Source: Duganella callida (lineage in GTDB: Bacteria; Pseudomonadota; Gammaproteobacteria; Burkholderiales; Burkholderiaceae_D). From it: a DNA stretch of 64,000 bases. The stretch covers positions 30,070 through 94,069 of the forward strand of contig NZ_SPVG01000073.1 in NCBI RefSeq assembly GCF_004614165.1, read 5' to 3'. Every line of letters starts with the position of its first letter. Position 1 is the first letter of the stretch. Below the pieces are notes generated by a model. It did no database searches, had not been told where the DNA came from, and saw only the letters and a program-made list of their open reading frames with translations. Position numbers and translations under genes: made by a program. Positions 9,885 through 19,244 of this stretch are shown piece after piece.

Positions 9885-10005
9885 TATTAATTCCTGTAAA
9901 GGGAAAGTTTTAGCGAAATTGCCTGGAGGAGGAGTGCGGACTGTTTGAGGTCTTTATCGTTAATTATGAAAGCCGACAGCGGCCACTCCACCGCCAAGCG
10001 CTACA

Positions 10006-10287
10006 TCATACTTCGGACGGAGCCAATGCGGTAATGGCCAATGCATGAATTTCTTTATGCATCATATCGTGCACGGAATCATACACGAGTCGATGTCTTG
10101 TGACGAGTTTAAGACCTTCGAAATGTAACGAAACAATTCTGACATTGTAGTGCCCGCCGCCGGAGGCCGCGCCGGCGTGACCGGCGTGGGCGGCGGAGTC
10201 GTCTTCCAGCACCAGTTCCTGCGGCTGCAACGTGTCTTCAAAGCGCGCGCGCATGCGCTCCAGGCGGGTATCTTGAATCTGGTTCAT
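10006..10287 (-). CDS. bolA: BolA family protein
   Basis: 93 residues with the BolA fold signature, including the conserved VRIVSLHFEGLKLVTRHRLVYDSVHDMM segment and its His-containing C-terminal half. BolA proteins partner with monothiol glutaredoxins in iron-sulphur handling and also act as stress or morphology regulators. A low-complexity His/Ala/Gly insert (DDSAAHAGHAGAASGGGHYN) sits between the first helix and the core. The start overlaps the end of yciB by 4 bases (ATGA), so the two are translationally coupled. Confidence 0.93.
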   Translation of the reverse strand: MNQIQDTRLERMRARFEDTLQPQELVLEDDSAAHAGHAGAASGGGHYNVRIVSLHFEGLKLVTRHRLVYDSVHDMMHKEIHALAITALAPSEV

Positions 10288-10913
10288 GCCTGGTCCTTGA
10301 TGTGGCGCGACAAATAAATCGTTTGCGCAACGATAAACACAAACATGATGCCGGTCGAGCCGAATGCCTTAAAGCTGACCCAGGCGTCGGTATTCCCTTT
10401 AAACAGTACAAACGCCAGATACCAGTTCAGCGCGCCCATAAAGGCAAAGAAAATCACCCACACCATATTCAAACGGCCCCAGATCGGCTCCGGCAGGTCG
10501 ATGATTTCCTGCATGGATTTGCGCATCAGGTTTTTTTTGAACAGCAGATCGCTGAACAGCAATACCGCCGCAAACAGCCAGTACACGATACTGAGCTTCC
10601 ATTTGATGAAATCTTCATCGTGCAGGTAAATCGTCAAGCCGCCGAAGACCACGAACATGGCCAGCGACACCCACAGCACCCCGTCGACCTTGCGCCCGCG
10701 CAGCTTGATCCAGGCAATCTGCGCCATCGTGGCCAGGATACCGACCAGCGTGGCGATCACGATGGGCGACTGTTCCGCGGTCACCGAGCCGCCGGAAATC
10801 ATGCCGCTCATGTGGGTGTTGATGAAGTGCTGGGCGGCGTCGGCGTTCCAGCCGGCCAGCTTGTAGGACGCGAAGAACAGCAGTACCGGGATCAGGTCGA
10901 ACAGAAATTTCAT
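10284..10913 (-). CDS. yciB: Septation protein A / intracellular septation YciB
   Basis: 209 residues, inner-membrane protein with about five or six hydrophobic segments. Family landmarks are the start MKFLFDLIPVLLFFASYKLAG, then TLVGILATMAQIAWIKLRGRKVD, FIKWKLSIVYWLFAAVLL and PEPIWGRLNMVWVIFFAFMGALNWYLA. YciB affects cell-envelope synthesis and septation through contacts with elongasome and divisome proteins; the biochemical activity is unknown. It lies 6 bases after msrB and overlaps bolA, a common betaproteobacterial arrangement. Confidence 0.95.
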   Translation of the reverse strand: MKFLFDLIPVLLFFASYKLAGWNADAAQHFINTHMSGMISGGSVTAEQSPIVIATLVGILATMAQIAWIKLRGRKVDGVLWVSLAMFVVFGGLTIYLHDEDFIKWKLSIVYWLFAAVLLFSDLLFKKNLMRKSMQEIIDLPEPIWGRLNMVWVIFFAFMGALNWYLAFVLFKGNTDAWVSFKAFGSTGIMFVFIVAQTIYLSRHIKDQA

Positions 10914-10919
10914 GGTGGT

Positions 10920-11321
10920 TTATTGGTCTTGTGAGTCGAATCGCAGCGAAGCCGAGTTGATGCAATAGCGCAGGCCGGTCGGCGGGGGGCCGTCCGGGAA
11001 CACGTGGCCCAGGTGGGCATCGCACACGGCGCAGATGATCTCCGTACGCAGCATACCATGCGAACGGTCGACTTTTTCGATCACGTTGGCCGGATCGATC
11101 GGTTCGAAATAGCTCGGCCAGCCGCAGCCCGAATCGAACTTGGCGTCGGAGCGGAACAGCGGCGTATTGCAGCACACGCAGGTGTAGACGCCGGCTTCGT
11201 GGTGATCCCAGAATTTGCCGGTGAAGGCGCGTTCGGTGGCGGCGTGGCGGGTGACTTGGTATTCCATCGGGTCCAATTGGGCGCGCCATTCGGCGTCGGA
11301 TTTCGCAACTTTATTGCTCAT
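10920..11321 (-). CDS. msrB: Peptide-methionine (R)-S-oxide reductase
   Basis: 133 residues. MsrB reduces the R epimer of methionine sulfoxide in proteins with thioredoxin as reductant. The zinc site is complete: C48 and C51 (CVCC) and C97 and C100 (CAVC). The catalytic Cys is C120 in [11 protein letters not shown], and the substrate-binding SGCGWPSYF and [12 protein letters not shown] segments are present. It begins 14 bases after the selO stop and is followed 6 bases later by yciB, so it is probably cotranscribed with both. Confidence 0.97.
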   Translation of the reverse strand: MSNKVAKSDAEWRAQLDPMEYQVTRHAATERAFTGKFWDHHEAGVYTCVCCNTPLFRSDAKFDSGCGWPSYFEPIDPANVIEKVDRSHGMLRTEIICAVCDAHLGHVFPDGPPPTGLRYCINSASLRFDSQDQ

Positions 11322-11335
11322 GGCTTAATACTTTC

Positions 11336-12859
11336 TTAAGAAGAACAGCTAACTTCCAGATGGCTTGCCCAGTCGGGCGGCAAGGCGGCGTACTGCTCGT
11401 GCTCGGGCTGTTCGTCGTAGGGGCGCTGCAATACCTTCAGCAGGCGCTCCACCTCGGAAAAGTCCTTGTTTTGCGCTTTCTCGATGGCGACTTGGGCCAG
11501 ATAGTTACGCAGCACATATTTGGGGTTGACATTGTTCATTGCAACTTGACGCGCCGCATCGTCGCTGTGTTCGGCGCGCAGGCGCGTGCGGTAGCGCTCG
11601 GCCCAGGCGTCAAACGCCGGACGGTCGATGAACAGGTCGCGCAAGGGCTGGTCGCCGCCGGCGTCGGCCGCGTGCAAGCCGCTCAGGCGGCGGAAAAACT
11701 GGGTGAAATCGACGCCCGGCAAAATGGCGAACAGATCGTCGAACAGCGCGCGGTCGGCGTCGAACTGCTCGTCCAGCATGGCCAGACCCAGCTTGGCATG
11801 CAAGAGTTCATCCATCCTGGCGGCGAATTCGGGCTGGTAGACGTCCAGCGCCGCCTGCGTCGCCTCGACTTCGCCGATCAGCGGCAGCAGCGCCTGCGCC
11901 AGCGCGTAGCAGTTCCAGTGGCCGATCTGCGGCTGGTTGGCGTAGGAGTAGCGGCCCTGCTGATCGGTGTGATTGCAGATGTGGTTGGCGTCGAAGGCTT
12001 CCATGAAGCCGTAAGGGCCATAATCGAGCGTCAGGCCCAGGATCGACATGTTATCGGTGTTCATCACGCCGTGCATGAAGCCGACCGCCTGCCATTGGGC
12101 GATCATGTGCGCGGTGCGGCGCGTGACTTCTTCTATCAGGGCGGCGTAAGGATTGTCGGCCGCGCGCAACGCCGGATAAAACCGGTCGATGACGTAGTCG
12201 GCCAGGATCTTGAGCTCATCGTTTTTCTTGCGGTAGAACCAGTGCTCGAACGAGCCGAAACGCACGAAGGAGGGCGCCATGCGCACCACCACCGCCGAGG
12301 TCTCGATGGTTTCGCGCACCACGCCCTGGTCCGAGCCGGCGACCGACAGCGCGCGCGAGGTCGGAATGCCCAGCGCATGCATGGCTTCCGAGCACAGGAA
12401 TTCACGGATCGACGAGCGCAGCACGGCACGGCCGTCGCCCATGCGCGAGTAGGGCGTCAGGCCCGCGCCTTTCCATTGCAGTTCCAATGGGCCGGCGGCG
12501 GTGGCGACATCGCCGAACAGAATGGCGCGGCCGTCGCCCAGCTGGCCGGCCCAGACGCCGAATTGGTGGCCCGAATACACGGCGGCCAGCGGCTGCGCCC
12601 GCTCCGGCGCGGCGTTGGCGATCAGGATATCGAGGCTGGCGGCGACCTGGTCCGGCGTCAGTCCGATCAGCTCGGCTGCCGGGGCGCTGACCGCCACCAG
12701 ATAGGGCGCGGGCAGCGGCGTCGGCATCAGCCGGGTATAAAAAGCAGGCGGCAGGGACGCGAAGGAATTGTCCAGCGGCAGTTTGGCGGCAGTAATGATG
12801 TGATCCTCAGAGTAGTTCAGGCGGATTTTACCGCAGGCGCGGGTGCTGCATCGCAGCAT
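11336..12859 (-). CDS. selO: Protein adenylyltransferase SelO (YdiU/UPF0061)
   Basis: 507 residues from the ATG at 12859 (519 from a GTG at 12895). SelO is a pseudokinase-fold enzyme that AMPylates Ser/Thr/Tyr residues of proteins in redox homeostasis. Visible landmarks are [74 protein letters not shown] and the C-terminal SCSS with the conserved Cys. No in-frame selenocysteine codon is seen. Homology begins only at about [18 protein letters not shown]. No ATG, GTG or TTG lies near there, but an in-frame ATT at 12796 has a GAGG 8 bases upstream, which would give 486 residues, close to the E. coli length. The start is therefore uncertain. Confidence 0.93.
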   Translation of the reverse strand: MLRCSTRACGKIRLNYSEDHIITAAKLPLDNSFASLPPAFYTRLMPTPLPAPYLVAVSAPAAELIGLTPDQVAASLDILIANAAPERAQPLAAVYSGHQFGVWAGQLGDGRAILFGDVATAAGPLELQWKGAGLTPYSRMGDGRAVLRSSIREFLCSEAMHALGIPTSRALSVAGSDQGVVRETIETSAVVVRMAPSFVRFGSFEHWFYRKKNDELKILADYVIDRFYPALRAADNPYAALIEEVTRRTAHMIAQWQAVGFMHGVMNTDNMSILGLTLDYGPYGFMEAFDANHICNHTDQQGRYSYANQPQIGHWNCYALAQALLPLIGEVEATQAALDVYQPEFAARMDELLHAKLGLAMLDEQFDADRALFDDLFAILPGVDFTQFFRRLSGLHAADAGGDQPLRDLFIDRPAFDAWAERYRTRLRAEHSDDAARQVAMNNVNPKYVLRNYLAQVAIEKAQNKDFSEVERLLKVLQRPYDEQPEHEQYAALPPDWASHLEVSCSS

Positions 12860-12931
12860 CGAAATCCATTGACGCTGCGGCTGCCGGCCACCCACACTGG
12901 TTGATATAGAAACATTGCTTCAGGAGACAAT

Positions 12932-14578
<1,647 letters not shown>

Positions 14579-14606
14579 CCCCGCGCTCCCGGCGCTCCCG
14601 GCGCCG

Positions 14607-14635
14607 CAGCCCCGCCGTCTGGCGGGGCTGTTTGA
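14607..14635 (+). terminator. Rho-independent terminator after the acyl-CoA ligase
   Basis: CAGCCCCGCC (14607-14616), loop GTCT, GGCGGGGCTG (14621-14630), then TTTGATTTT. Confidence 0.9.
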
Positions 14636-14676
14636 TTTTAGCTATCGATAATCAATTACTTCACAAATAAATTTAT

Positions 14677-14704
14677 TTGCATTCAGCAACTATTCGCGTA
14701 TGAT
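14677..14704 (+). promoter_or_regulatory. Sigma-70-like promoter of the chemoreceptor gene
   Basis: TTGCAT (14677-14682), 16-base spacer, TATGAT (14699-14704). A 21-base palindrome, TGATGTTGCTCTGCAGCATCA (one mismatched pair), begins inside the -10 box and covers the expected start site, so it could be an operator. No sigma-28-type promoter was found for this gene. Confidence 0.5.
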
Positions 14705-14823
14705 GTTGCTCTGCAGCATCAATTGGCCATCCGGCCGTCCAGGCGCGTCCTCCCAGCCGATCCAGGCTGCGGCGATAGTCTTATCCGTAACGCTCCCGGT
14801 CCACCAACAGAACGAGAACTTCC

Positions 14824-16434
14824 ATGTTTAAGAACATATCTATCCGCACGCGGCTGATCGCCACCATGTCGTTATTGGGCGCACTCATCCTGGGCATCGG
14901 CGGCGTCGGCATCTACGGCGTCGGCACGGTCAACCACGCGTTGAAGGATGTCTATTCGAACCAGCTGGCGTCAGCGATCATGCTGGGCGAATCCAAGAAC
15001 TTCCTCAGCCGCGCGCGCTTCACCATCGACCGCGGCGTGTTCCATCCCGATGCCGCCGATCTGGAAAAGACCCTGAGCCGTGCCGACGACTTCATCGCCA
15101 GCGCCGACAAGTCCTGGCAACGCTATCTGGCGCTGCCGATGGCTGACGATGAAAAAGCGCTGGCGCGGGAGCTGGACGCCAGCCGCGCCGCGTATGTCGG
15201 CGCGCTGCGGGCGCTGATGAGTGCGCTGCGCGACAAGGACGCCGAGCGCATCGAAGCGCTGTCGATGAAAAAGCTGACCGCGCAATATGGCGGTTTTGAC
15301 GCGGCCGTCAACAAGCTGGAAGATTACCAGATGCATGTGGCCGAAGAGCACTATAACGACAGCCAGTCGTTCTTCCTCAGCTTCCGCAACGGATTCATCC
15401 TCGCTATCCTGGCCGGCGCGGCGCTGATCGCGTTTTCCAGCATCCGTCTGCTGACGGCCATCCTGCGTCCGCTGCGGCATGCGCTGGGCCACTTCGATCA
15501 GATTGCCTCGGGTAATCTGGCCAACCACATCCTGCCCGAACGCGACGATGAAATGGGCAGCCTGATGAAGGGCCTGAGCAGGATGCAGGACCAGATGTCG
15601 AATACCGTCAGCACCATCCGCAGCGGCAGCACGGCGATTGCCACCGCCAGCGCGGAAATCGCCTCGGGCAATCTGGACTTGTCGCGCCGCACCGAAAACC
15701 AGGCGGCGGCGCTGGAAGAGACCGCCTCCTCGCTGGAAGAACTGACCTCCACCGTACGTCAGAACGCCGACAACGCCCGCCAGGCCAATCAGCTGGCGCT
15801 GAGCGCGCAGGACGTGGCCGGGCGTGGCGGCCAGCTGGTATCGCAGGTGGTCGATACCATGGGCACCATCAACAGCTCGTCGCGCAAGATTGCCGACATC
15901 ACCGGCGTGATCGATGGCATCGCGTTCCAGACCAATATCCTGGCACTGAACGCGGCGGTGGAAGCCGCGCGCGCCGGCGAGCAGGGCCGCGGATTCGCCG
16001 TGGTGGCGACCGAGGTGCGCAATCTGGCGCAGCGCTCGGCCGCCGCGGCCAAGGAAATCAAGGAACTGATCACGGCCTCGGTGGAGCACGTCGACGCCGG
16101 CACCGCGCTGGTCGACAAGGCCGGCGCCACCATGGACGAGATCGTCAGCAGCGTGGAGCGCGTCACCAGCATCATGTCCGACATCATGATCGCCGGCGAG
16201 GAGCAGAGTGAAGGCATCAACCAGATCAATCACGCCATCGTCGCGATGGACGAAGTGACCCAGCAGAACGCGGCCCTGGTCGAAGAGGCGGCTGCCGCCG
16301 CCAATGCGATGCAGGAACAGGCCGTCCAGCTGGAAGACATGGTCGCCACCTTCAAGCTGGACGCGCAGGCCGCGCGTCCAGGCGCCGTCGGCCGTGCGGC
16401 CCTGCGCCGCCCGGCACTGGCCCTGGCCCGGTAA
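14824..16434 (+). CDS. Methyl-accepting chemotaxis protein, transmembrane type
   Basis: 536 residues. First membrane segment at about 10-32, a helical four-helix-bundle periplasmic sensor at about 33-190, second membrane segment at about 190-212 (FILAILAGAALIAFSSI), a HAMP domain (RPLRHALGHFDQIASGNLANHI), then a class-typical signalling hairpin with FQTNILALNAAVEAARAGEQGRGFAVVATEVRNLAQR. It relays ligand binding to CheA/CheW and is adaptation-methylated; the ligand is unknown. There is no CheW-tethering pentapeptide at the C-terminus (ends RRPALALAR). The gene stands alone, convergent with the efflux gene and followed by no clear terminator. Confidence 0.94.
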   Translation: MFKNISIRTRLIATMSLLGALILGIGGVGIYGVGTVNHALKDVYSNQLASAIMLGESKNFLSRARFTIDRGVFHPDAADLEKTLSRADDFIASADKSWQRYLALPMADDEKALARELDASRAAYVGALRALMSALRDKDAERIEALSMKKLTAQYGGFDAAVNKLEDYQMHVAEEHYNDSQSFFLSFRNGFILAILAGAALIAFSSIRLLTAILRPLRHALGHFDQIASGNLANHILPERDDEMGSLMKGLSRMQDQMSNTVSTIRSGSTAIATASAEIASGNLDLSRRTENQAAALEETASSLEELTSTVRQNADNARQANQLALSAQDVAGRGGQLVSQVVDTMGTINSSSRKIADITGVIDGIAFQTNILALNAAVEAARAGEQGRGFAVVATEVRNLAQRSAAAAKEIKELITASVEHVDAGTALVDKAGATMDEIVSSVERVTSIMSDIMIAGEEQSEGINQINHAIVAMDEVTQQNAALVEEAAAAANAMQEQAVQLEDMVATFKLDAQAARPGAVGRAALRRPALALAR

Positions 16435-16473
16435 CCGGGTCAGCACGCCGGCGCGGCGGAGGGCGACGGCGCG

Positions 16474-17898
16474 CTATTTTCTCGCGCCCACGTGCACGGC
16501 CAGCGGCAGTTCCGGCAACCAGAACAGCATCAATAGCCCCAGCCCCACCAGCACGGTGCCGGCGCCGAAGATGGTCGCGATCGCATGGCGGTACAGCGCG
16601 GCATTGGCCGTCTGACCGTGCAGCTGCTGCGCCAGGATCGCGCCCGAGCCGGTCACACCGATCAGGCCGCCCAGCGAACGGAAGAAGCCCAGCATGGCGG
16701 TGCCGACGCCGCGCCGCATGGCGGGCAGGGCGTTCTGCACCGCCATCGTCATGTTGGGCATCACCAGGCCCAGCCCCATGCCCAGCACGAAGATGGCCGG
16801 CTCCAGCACGCCATAGCCGGCCCGCGCGGCAATGCCCCAGGCCAGCGCGCCGAACGACAGGGTGGCCAGCGCCAGCCCGACGATCTGCGCCGGTTTGTAC
16901 CGTCCGTGCGACTTCATCAGCACCCGGCCGTTGAAGCTGGAGGACAGCACCAATCCCACCATCATCGGCATCGTCAGCAGGCCCGAGCTGGCCGGACTGG
17001 CGCCCATCACCATCTGGAACAGCAGCGGGAAGAACACGCTGGAACCCATCATGCCGACAAACGTCAGCGCCAGCACCACACTGGCGACGTTGAACACGCG
17101 GTTGTCGAACAGATCGGGCGGCAGCACCGGCTCCGGCGCGCGGCGTACATGCCACAGCAACGCGACGGTCAGTGCGATGGCGAGCGCGGCCAGGTAGCGC
17201 ACCTGGGCGCCGTCCCACGGCCACTCCGTGCCGCCCAGCGCCAGCACCAGCAGGGCCGTCGTGACGGCGCCGGTCAGCAGCAGCGAGCCGAGATAATCGA
17301 TCTTGTGCGCGCGGTGCGGACGGTCGTCAAGCATGTGCTTGCTGATGACATACAGCGCCACGGCGCCGACCGGCAGATTGATATAGAAGATCGAATGCCA
17401 GCCCAGCGCATCGGTCATCAGCCCGCCCAGCACCGGGCCCAGCACGGAAGTCAGCGCATAGACCGCCGCGATGCTGCCCTGACGCTTGCCGCGTTCGGCC
17501 GGCGGCACCAGGTCGCCGATCACGATCTGCGCCAGCGGCATGAACCCGCCGGCGCCCAGGCCCTGGACGGCGCGGAAGGCGATCAGCTCGAACATGTTCT
17601 GCGCCAGCCCGCACAGGACCGAGCCGAGCAGGAACAGCATGATGGCCGCGTACAGCAGCGGTTTGCGGCCGTACTGGTCGCTGAGCTTGCCATACAGCGG
17701 CATGGTGGCGGTGGAGGCCAGGACATAGGCCGTCACCACCCACGACAAATGCGCCAGGCCGCCCAGCTCGGACACGATGCGCGGCAGCGCGGTCGAGACG
17801 ATGCTCTGGTCGAGCGCCGCGAGGCCAATCATGATCACCAGGCCGAGGTAGATTTTGCGGATCTGCGCCGCGCTGGCGGGGGAATCAGTCATCGTCAT
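16474..17898 (-). CDS. MFS multidrug efflux transporter, DHA2 (14-TM) family
   Basis: 474 residues from the ATG at 17898. DHA2/EmrB-type drug:proton antiporter. The family landmarks are ALDQSIVSTALPRIVSELGG (motif D1), GKLSDQYGRKPLLYAA (motif A), RAVQGLGAGGFMPLAQIVIGDLVPPAERGKRQG and the motif C sequence VLGPVLGGLMTDALGWHSIFYINLPVG. About 14 hydrophobic segments are apparent. A longer reading from 17928 is possible but would extend into marR; starts at 17898 or 17892 give an 8 to 14 base overlap with the marR stop. Cotranscription with the upstream MarR regulator suggests drug- or phenolic-inducible expression. No membrane-fusion protein gene accompanies it. Confidence 0.93.
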   Translation of the reverse strand: MTMTDSPASAAQIRKIYLGLVIMIGLAALDQSIVSTALPRIVSELGGLAHLSWVVTAYVLASTATMPLYGKLSDQYGRKPLLYAAIMLFLLGSVLCGLAQNMFELIAFRAVQGLGAGGFMPLAQIVIGDLVPPAERGKRQGSIAAVYALTSVLGPVLGGLMTDALGWHSIFYINLPVGAVALYVISKHMLDDRPHRAHKIDYLGSLLLTGAVTTALLVLALGGTEWPWDGAQVRYLAALAIALTVALLWHVRRAPEPVLPPDLFDNRVFNVASVVLALTFVGMMGSSVFFPLLFQMVMGASPASSGLLTMPMMVGLVLSSSFNGRVLMKSHGRYKPAQIVGLALATLSFGALAWGIAARAGYGVLEPAIFVLGMGLGLVMPNMTMAVQNALPAMRRGVGTAMLGFFRSLGGLIGVTGSGAILAQQLHGQTANAALYRHAIATIFGAGTVLVGLGLLMLFWLPELPLAVHVGARK

Positions 17899-18337
17899 TG
17901 CCGATCTCATGTAGATAAACCAGGGCATTGCGCAAGGCTTGCGCGCCTTCTGGCGGGAGTTGCGCCAGCTTGCGGGCCAGCCAGTCGCGGCGGCGGGCGC
18001 GGATGGCTTCCAGCACTGCCGTGCCGTGATCGGTGAGCAGCAAGCCGCTGCGGCGGCGGTCGTCCGGATCGGGCGCGTCGCGCCGCACCAGGTTCAACGC
18101 TTCCAGCGCCTTGACATGGCCGCTCATGGTCGGCCCGCGCAGCTTCTCCTGCCGCGCCAGCTCGGCCACGCCGATGCCCGGCTGAACGCTGATGGATGAC
18201 AGCAGCAGCTTCTGCTGCAGGGTCAGGCCGGAAGGGTCGTTGTCGCTCTCCTGCCGTATGCGCCGGAACGCATGGTGCAGTGCCAGCCGCAATTCATCGG
18301 CCAGTTGGACCGCGTGTTGAGCGATATCGGTGGGCAT
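17885..18337 (-). CDS. MarR-family transcriptional regulator
   Basis: 150 residues with a winged helix-turn-helix of the MarR type (residues about 40-110): SSISVQPGIGVAELARQEKLRGPTMSGHVKALEALNLVRRDAPDPDDRRRSGLLLTDHG, including the wing motif DPDDRRRSG. It overlaps the DHA2 pump gene, and a 27-base palindrome lies directly in front of its start. It is therefore most likely a local autorepressor of the pump operon, released by a small aromatic ligand; that ligand is not identifiable from sequence. Confidence 0.93.
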   Translation of the reverse strand: MPTDIAQHAVQLADELRLALHHAFRRIRQESDNDPSGLTLQQKLLLSSISVQPGIGVAELARQEKLRGPTMSGHVKALEALNLVRRDAPDPDDRRRSGLLLTDHGTAVLEAIRARRRDWLARKLAQLPPEGAQALRNALVYLHEIGNDDD

Positions 18338-18342
18338 AAATA

Positions 18343-18369
18343 AATATAGGTAGGCTACCTACCTATATT
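18343..18369. promoter_or_regulatory. Palindromic operator upstream of marR
   Basis: AATATAGGTAGG, CTA, CCTACCTATATT: perfect 12-base arms with a 3-base centre. It lies 6 bases upstream of the marR start codon (18337) and is AT-rich in an otherwise GC-rich region. Size and symmetry suit a MarR dimer. Confidence 0.75.
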
Positions 18370-18398
18370 AATGCAATCTCTGCGGGCGCGCAACTCCG

Positions 18399-18482
18399 GG
18401 GGTCAGTTCTGCCAATCGCACACGGGCTCTACCGTAGCGGCCGCTACGGTAGAGCCCGTGTGCGATTGGCAGAACTGACCCC
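18399..18482. repeat. Perfect 84-bp palindrome (REP-type, 2 x 42 bp)
   Basis: Bases 18399-18440 and 18441-18482 are exact reverse complements with no spacer. The arm starts GGGGTCAGTTCTGCC and matches, with about five or six differences, the 42-base unit at 27069-27110 in front of the RAYT transposase; its outer 26 bases also match 28018-28043. It lies 5 bases beyond the stop of the DUF4197 gene and may act as a transcription stop there. Confidence 0.9.
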
Positions 18483-18487
18483 GAATG

Positions 18488-19183
18488 TTAGTTCTTGAGC
18501 GCGCCGAAGACTTTGCCGATCAGTTTGCTGCCGGTACCGATCGGGTCGGCGCGGATGGCTTTTTCTTCTTCGGCGATCATGGTGTATAGCCCGTCCAGCG
18601 CGCGCTGCGTGACGTAGCCTTCGACTGTGGCTTGTTCCTTCGGTATCACGCCCATCTTCGGCGCCAGGCCCATGACGGTGTTGTACTTGCCGGCCAGGCC
18701 GGAGCGGTCGGTGACTTTCTTGACCACGGGCAGGAACTGCAGCGCCAGCTTGTCCTGGGTTTTGGTGCGGAAGAAGTCGGTGACCGAGGTGTCGCCCCCG
18801 GTCAGGATGTTTTTGGCGTCGCTGATGGTCATCGACTTGACGGCGTCGATCAGCAGCGGCTTGGCCATCGGGACCGCGGCTTCGGCCGCATGGTTCATCT
18901 GCACCACCAGCTCGTCCAGCTGCTGGCCTTTGCCCGTCATTTTGAGGATCGGACGCACCTGCTCGAGGATCTTGGGCAGCGGGATGCGCACCTTGTCGTT
19001 GTTGAGGAAGCCGCCGTCGGCGCCGAGCTTGGCGACCGCCTGGTTCGAGCCGGTCTCCAGCGCGGCTTTCAGGCCGCCGGCAGCGTCTGCATTGCTCAGG
19101 TCGGAAAGGGAAATCGCCCAGGTGCTGGCGGCCAGCAGGCTCAACGGAATCAGCAGGGCGAGAAAACGGCGGCGGGGCAGCAT
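18488..19183 (-). CDS. DUF4197 family exported protein
   Basis: 231 residues from the ATG at 19183, which has GGAG upstream and yields a clean signal peptide (MLPRRRFLALLIPLSLLAASTWA). A longer reading from 19228 would add an unlikely 15-residue N-extension. The mature part matches the DUF4197 family: SNADAAGGLKAALETGSNQAVAKLG, DAKNILTGGDTSVTDFFRTKT, LAPKMGVIP and the C-terminal QRALDGLYTMIAEEEKAIRADP. Function is unknown; a periplasmic location is inferred. It follows the chemosensory operon by about 60 bases on the same strand, but no functional tie is evident. Confidence 0.9.
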   Translation of the reverse strand: MLPRRRFLALLIPLSLLAASTWAISLSDLSNADAAGGLKAALETGSNQAVAKLGADGGFLNNDKVRIPLPKILEQVRPILKMTGKGQQLDELVVQMNHAAEAAVPMAKPLLIDAVKSMTISDAKNILTGGDTSVTDFFRTKTQDKLALQFLPVVKKVTDRSGLAGKYNTVMGLAPKMGVIPKEQATVEGYVTQRALDGLYTMIAEEEKAIRADPIGTGSKLIGKVFGALKN

Positions 19184-19244
19184 AGCTATCTCCAGTGACA
19201 AAACCGGCGCTGGCCGGAATGGCGCCACTTTACCCCAGCCGCGC

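Noticed and set aside
11336-11345. Selenocysteine at the SelO C-terminus
   Set aside because: The C-terminal residues are SCSS with an ordinary Cys codon; no in-frame TGA with a SECIS-like stem was seen.
16427-16439. CCCGGT-A-ACCGGG palindrome at the chemoreceptor stop codon as a terminator
   Set aside because: A one-base centre cannot form a stable loop without losing pairs, and there is no T-tract.
18399-18482. CRISPR repeat or integron attC site
   Set aside because: There is a single perfect palindrome with no spacer array, no cas or integrase gene, and it matches the RAYT-flanking REP.
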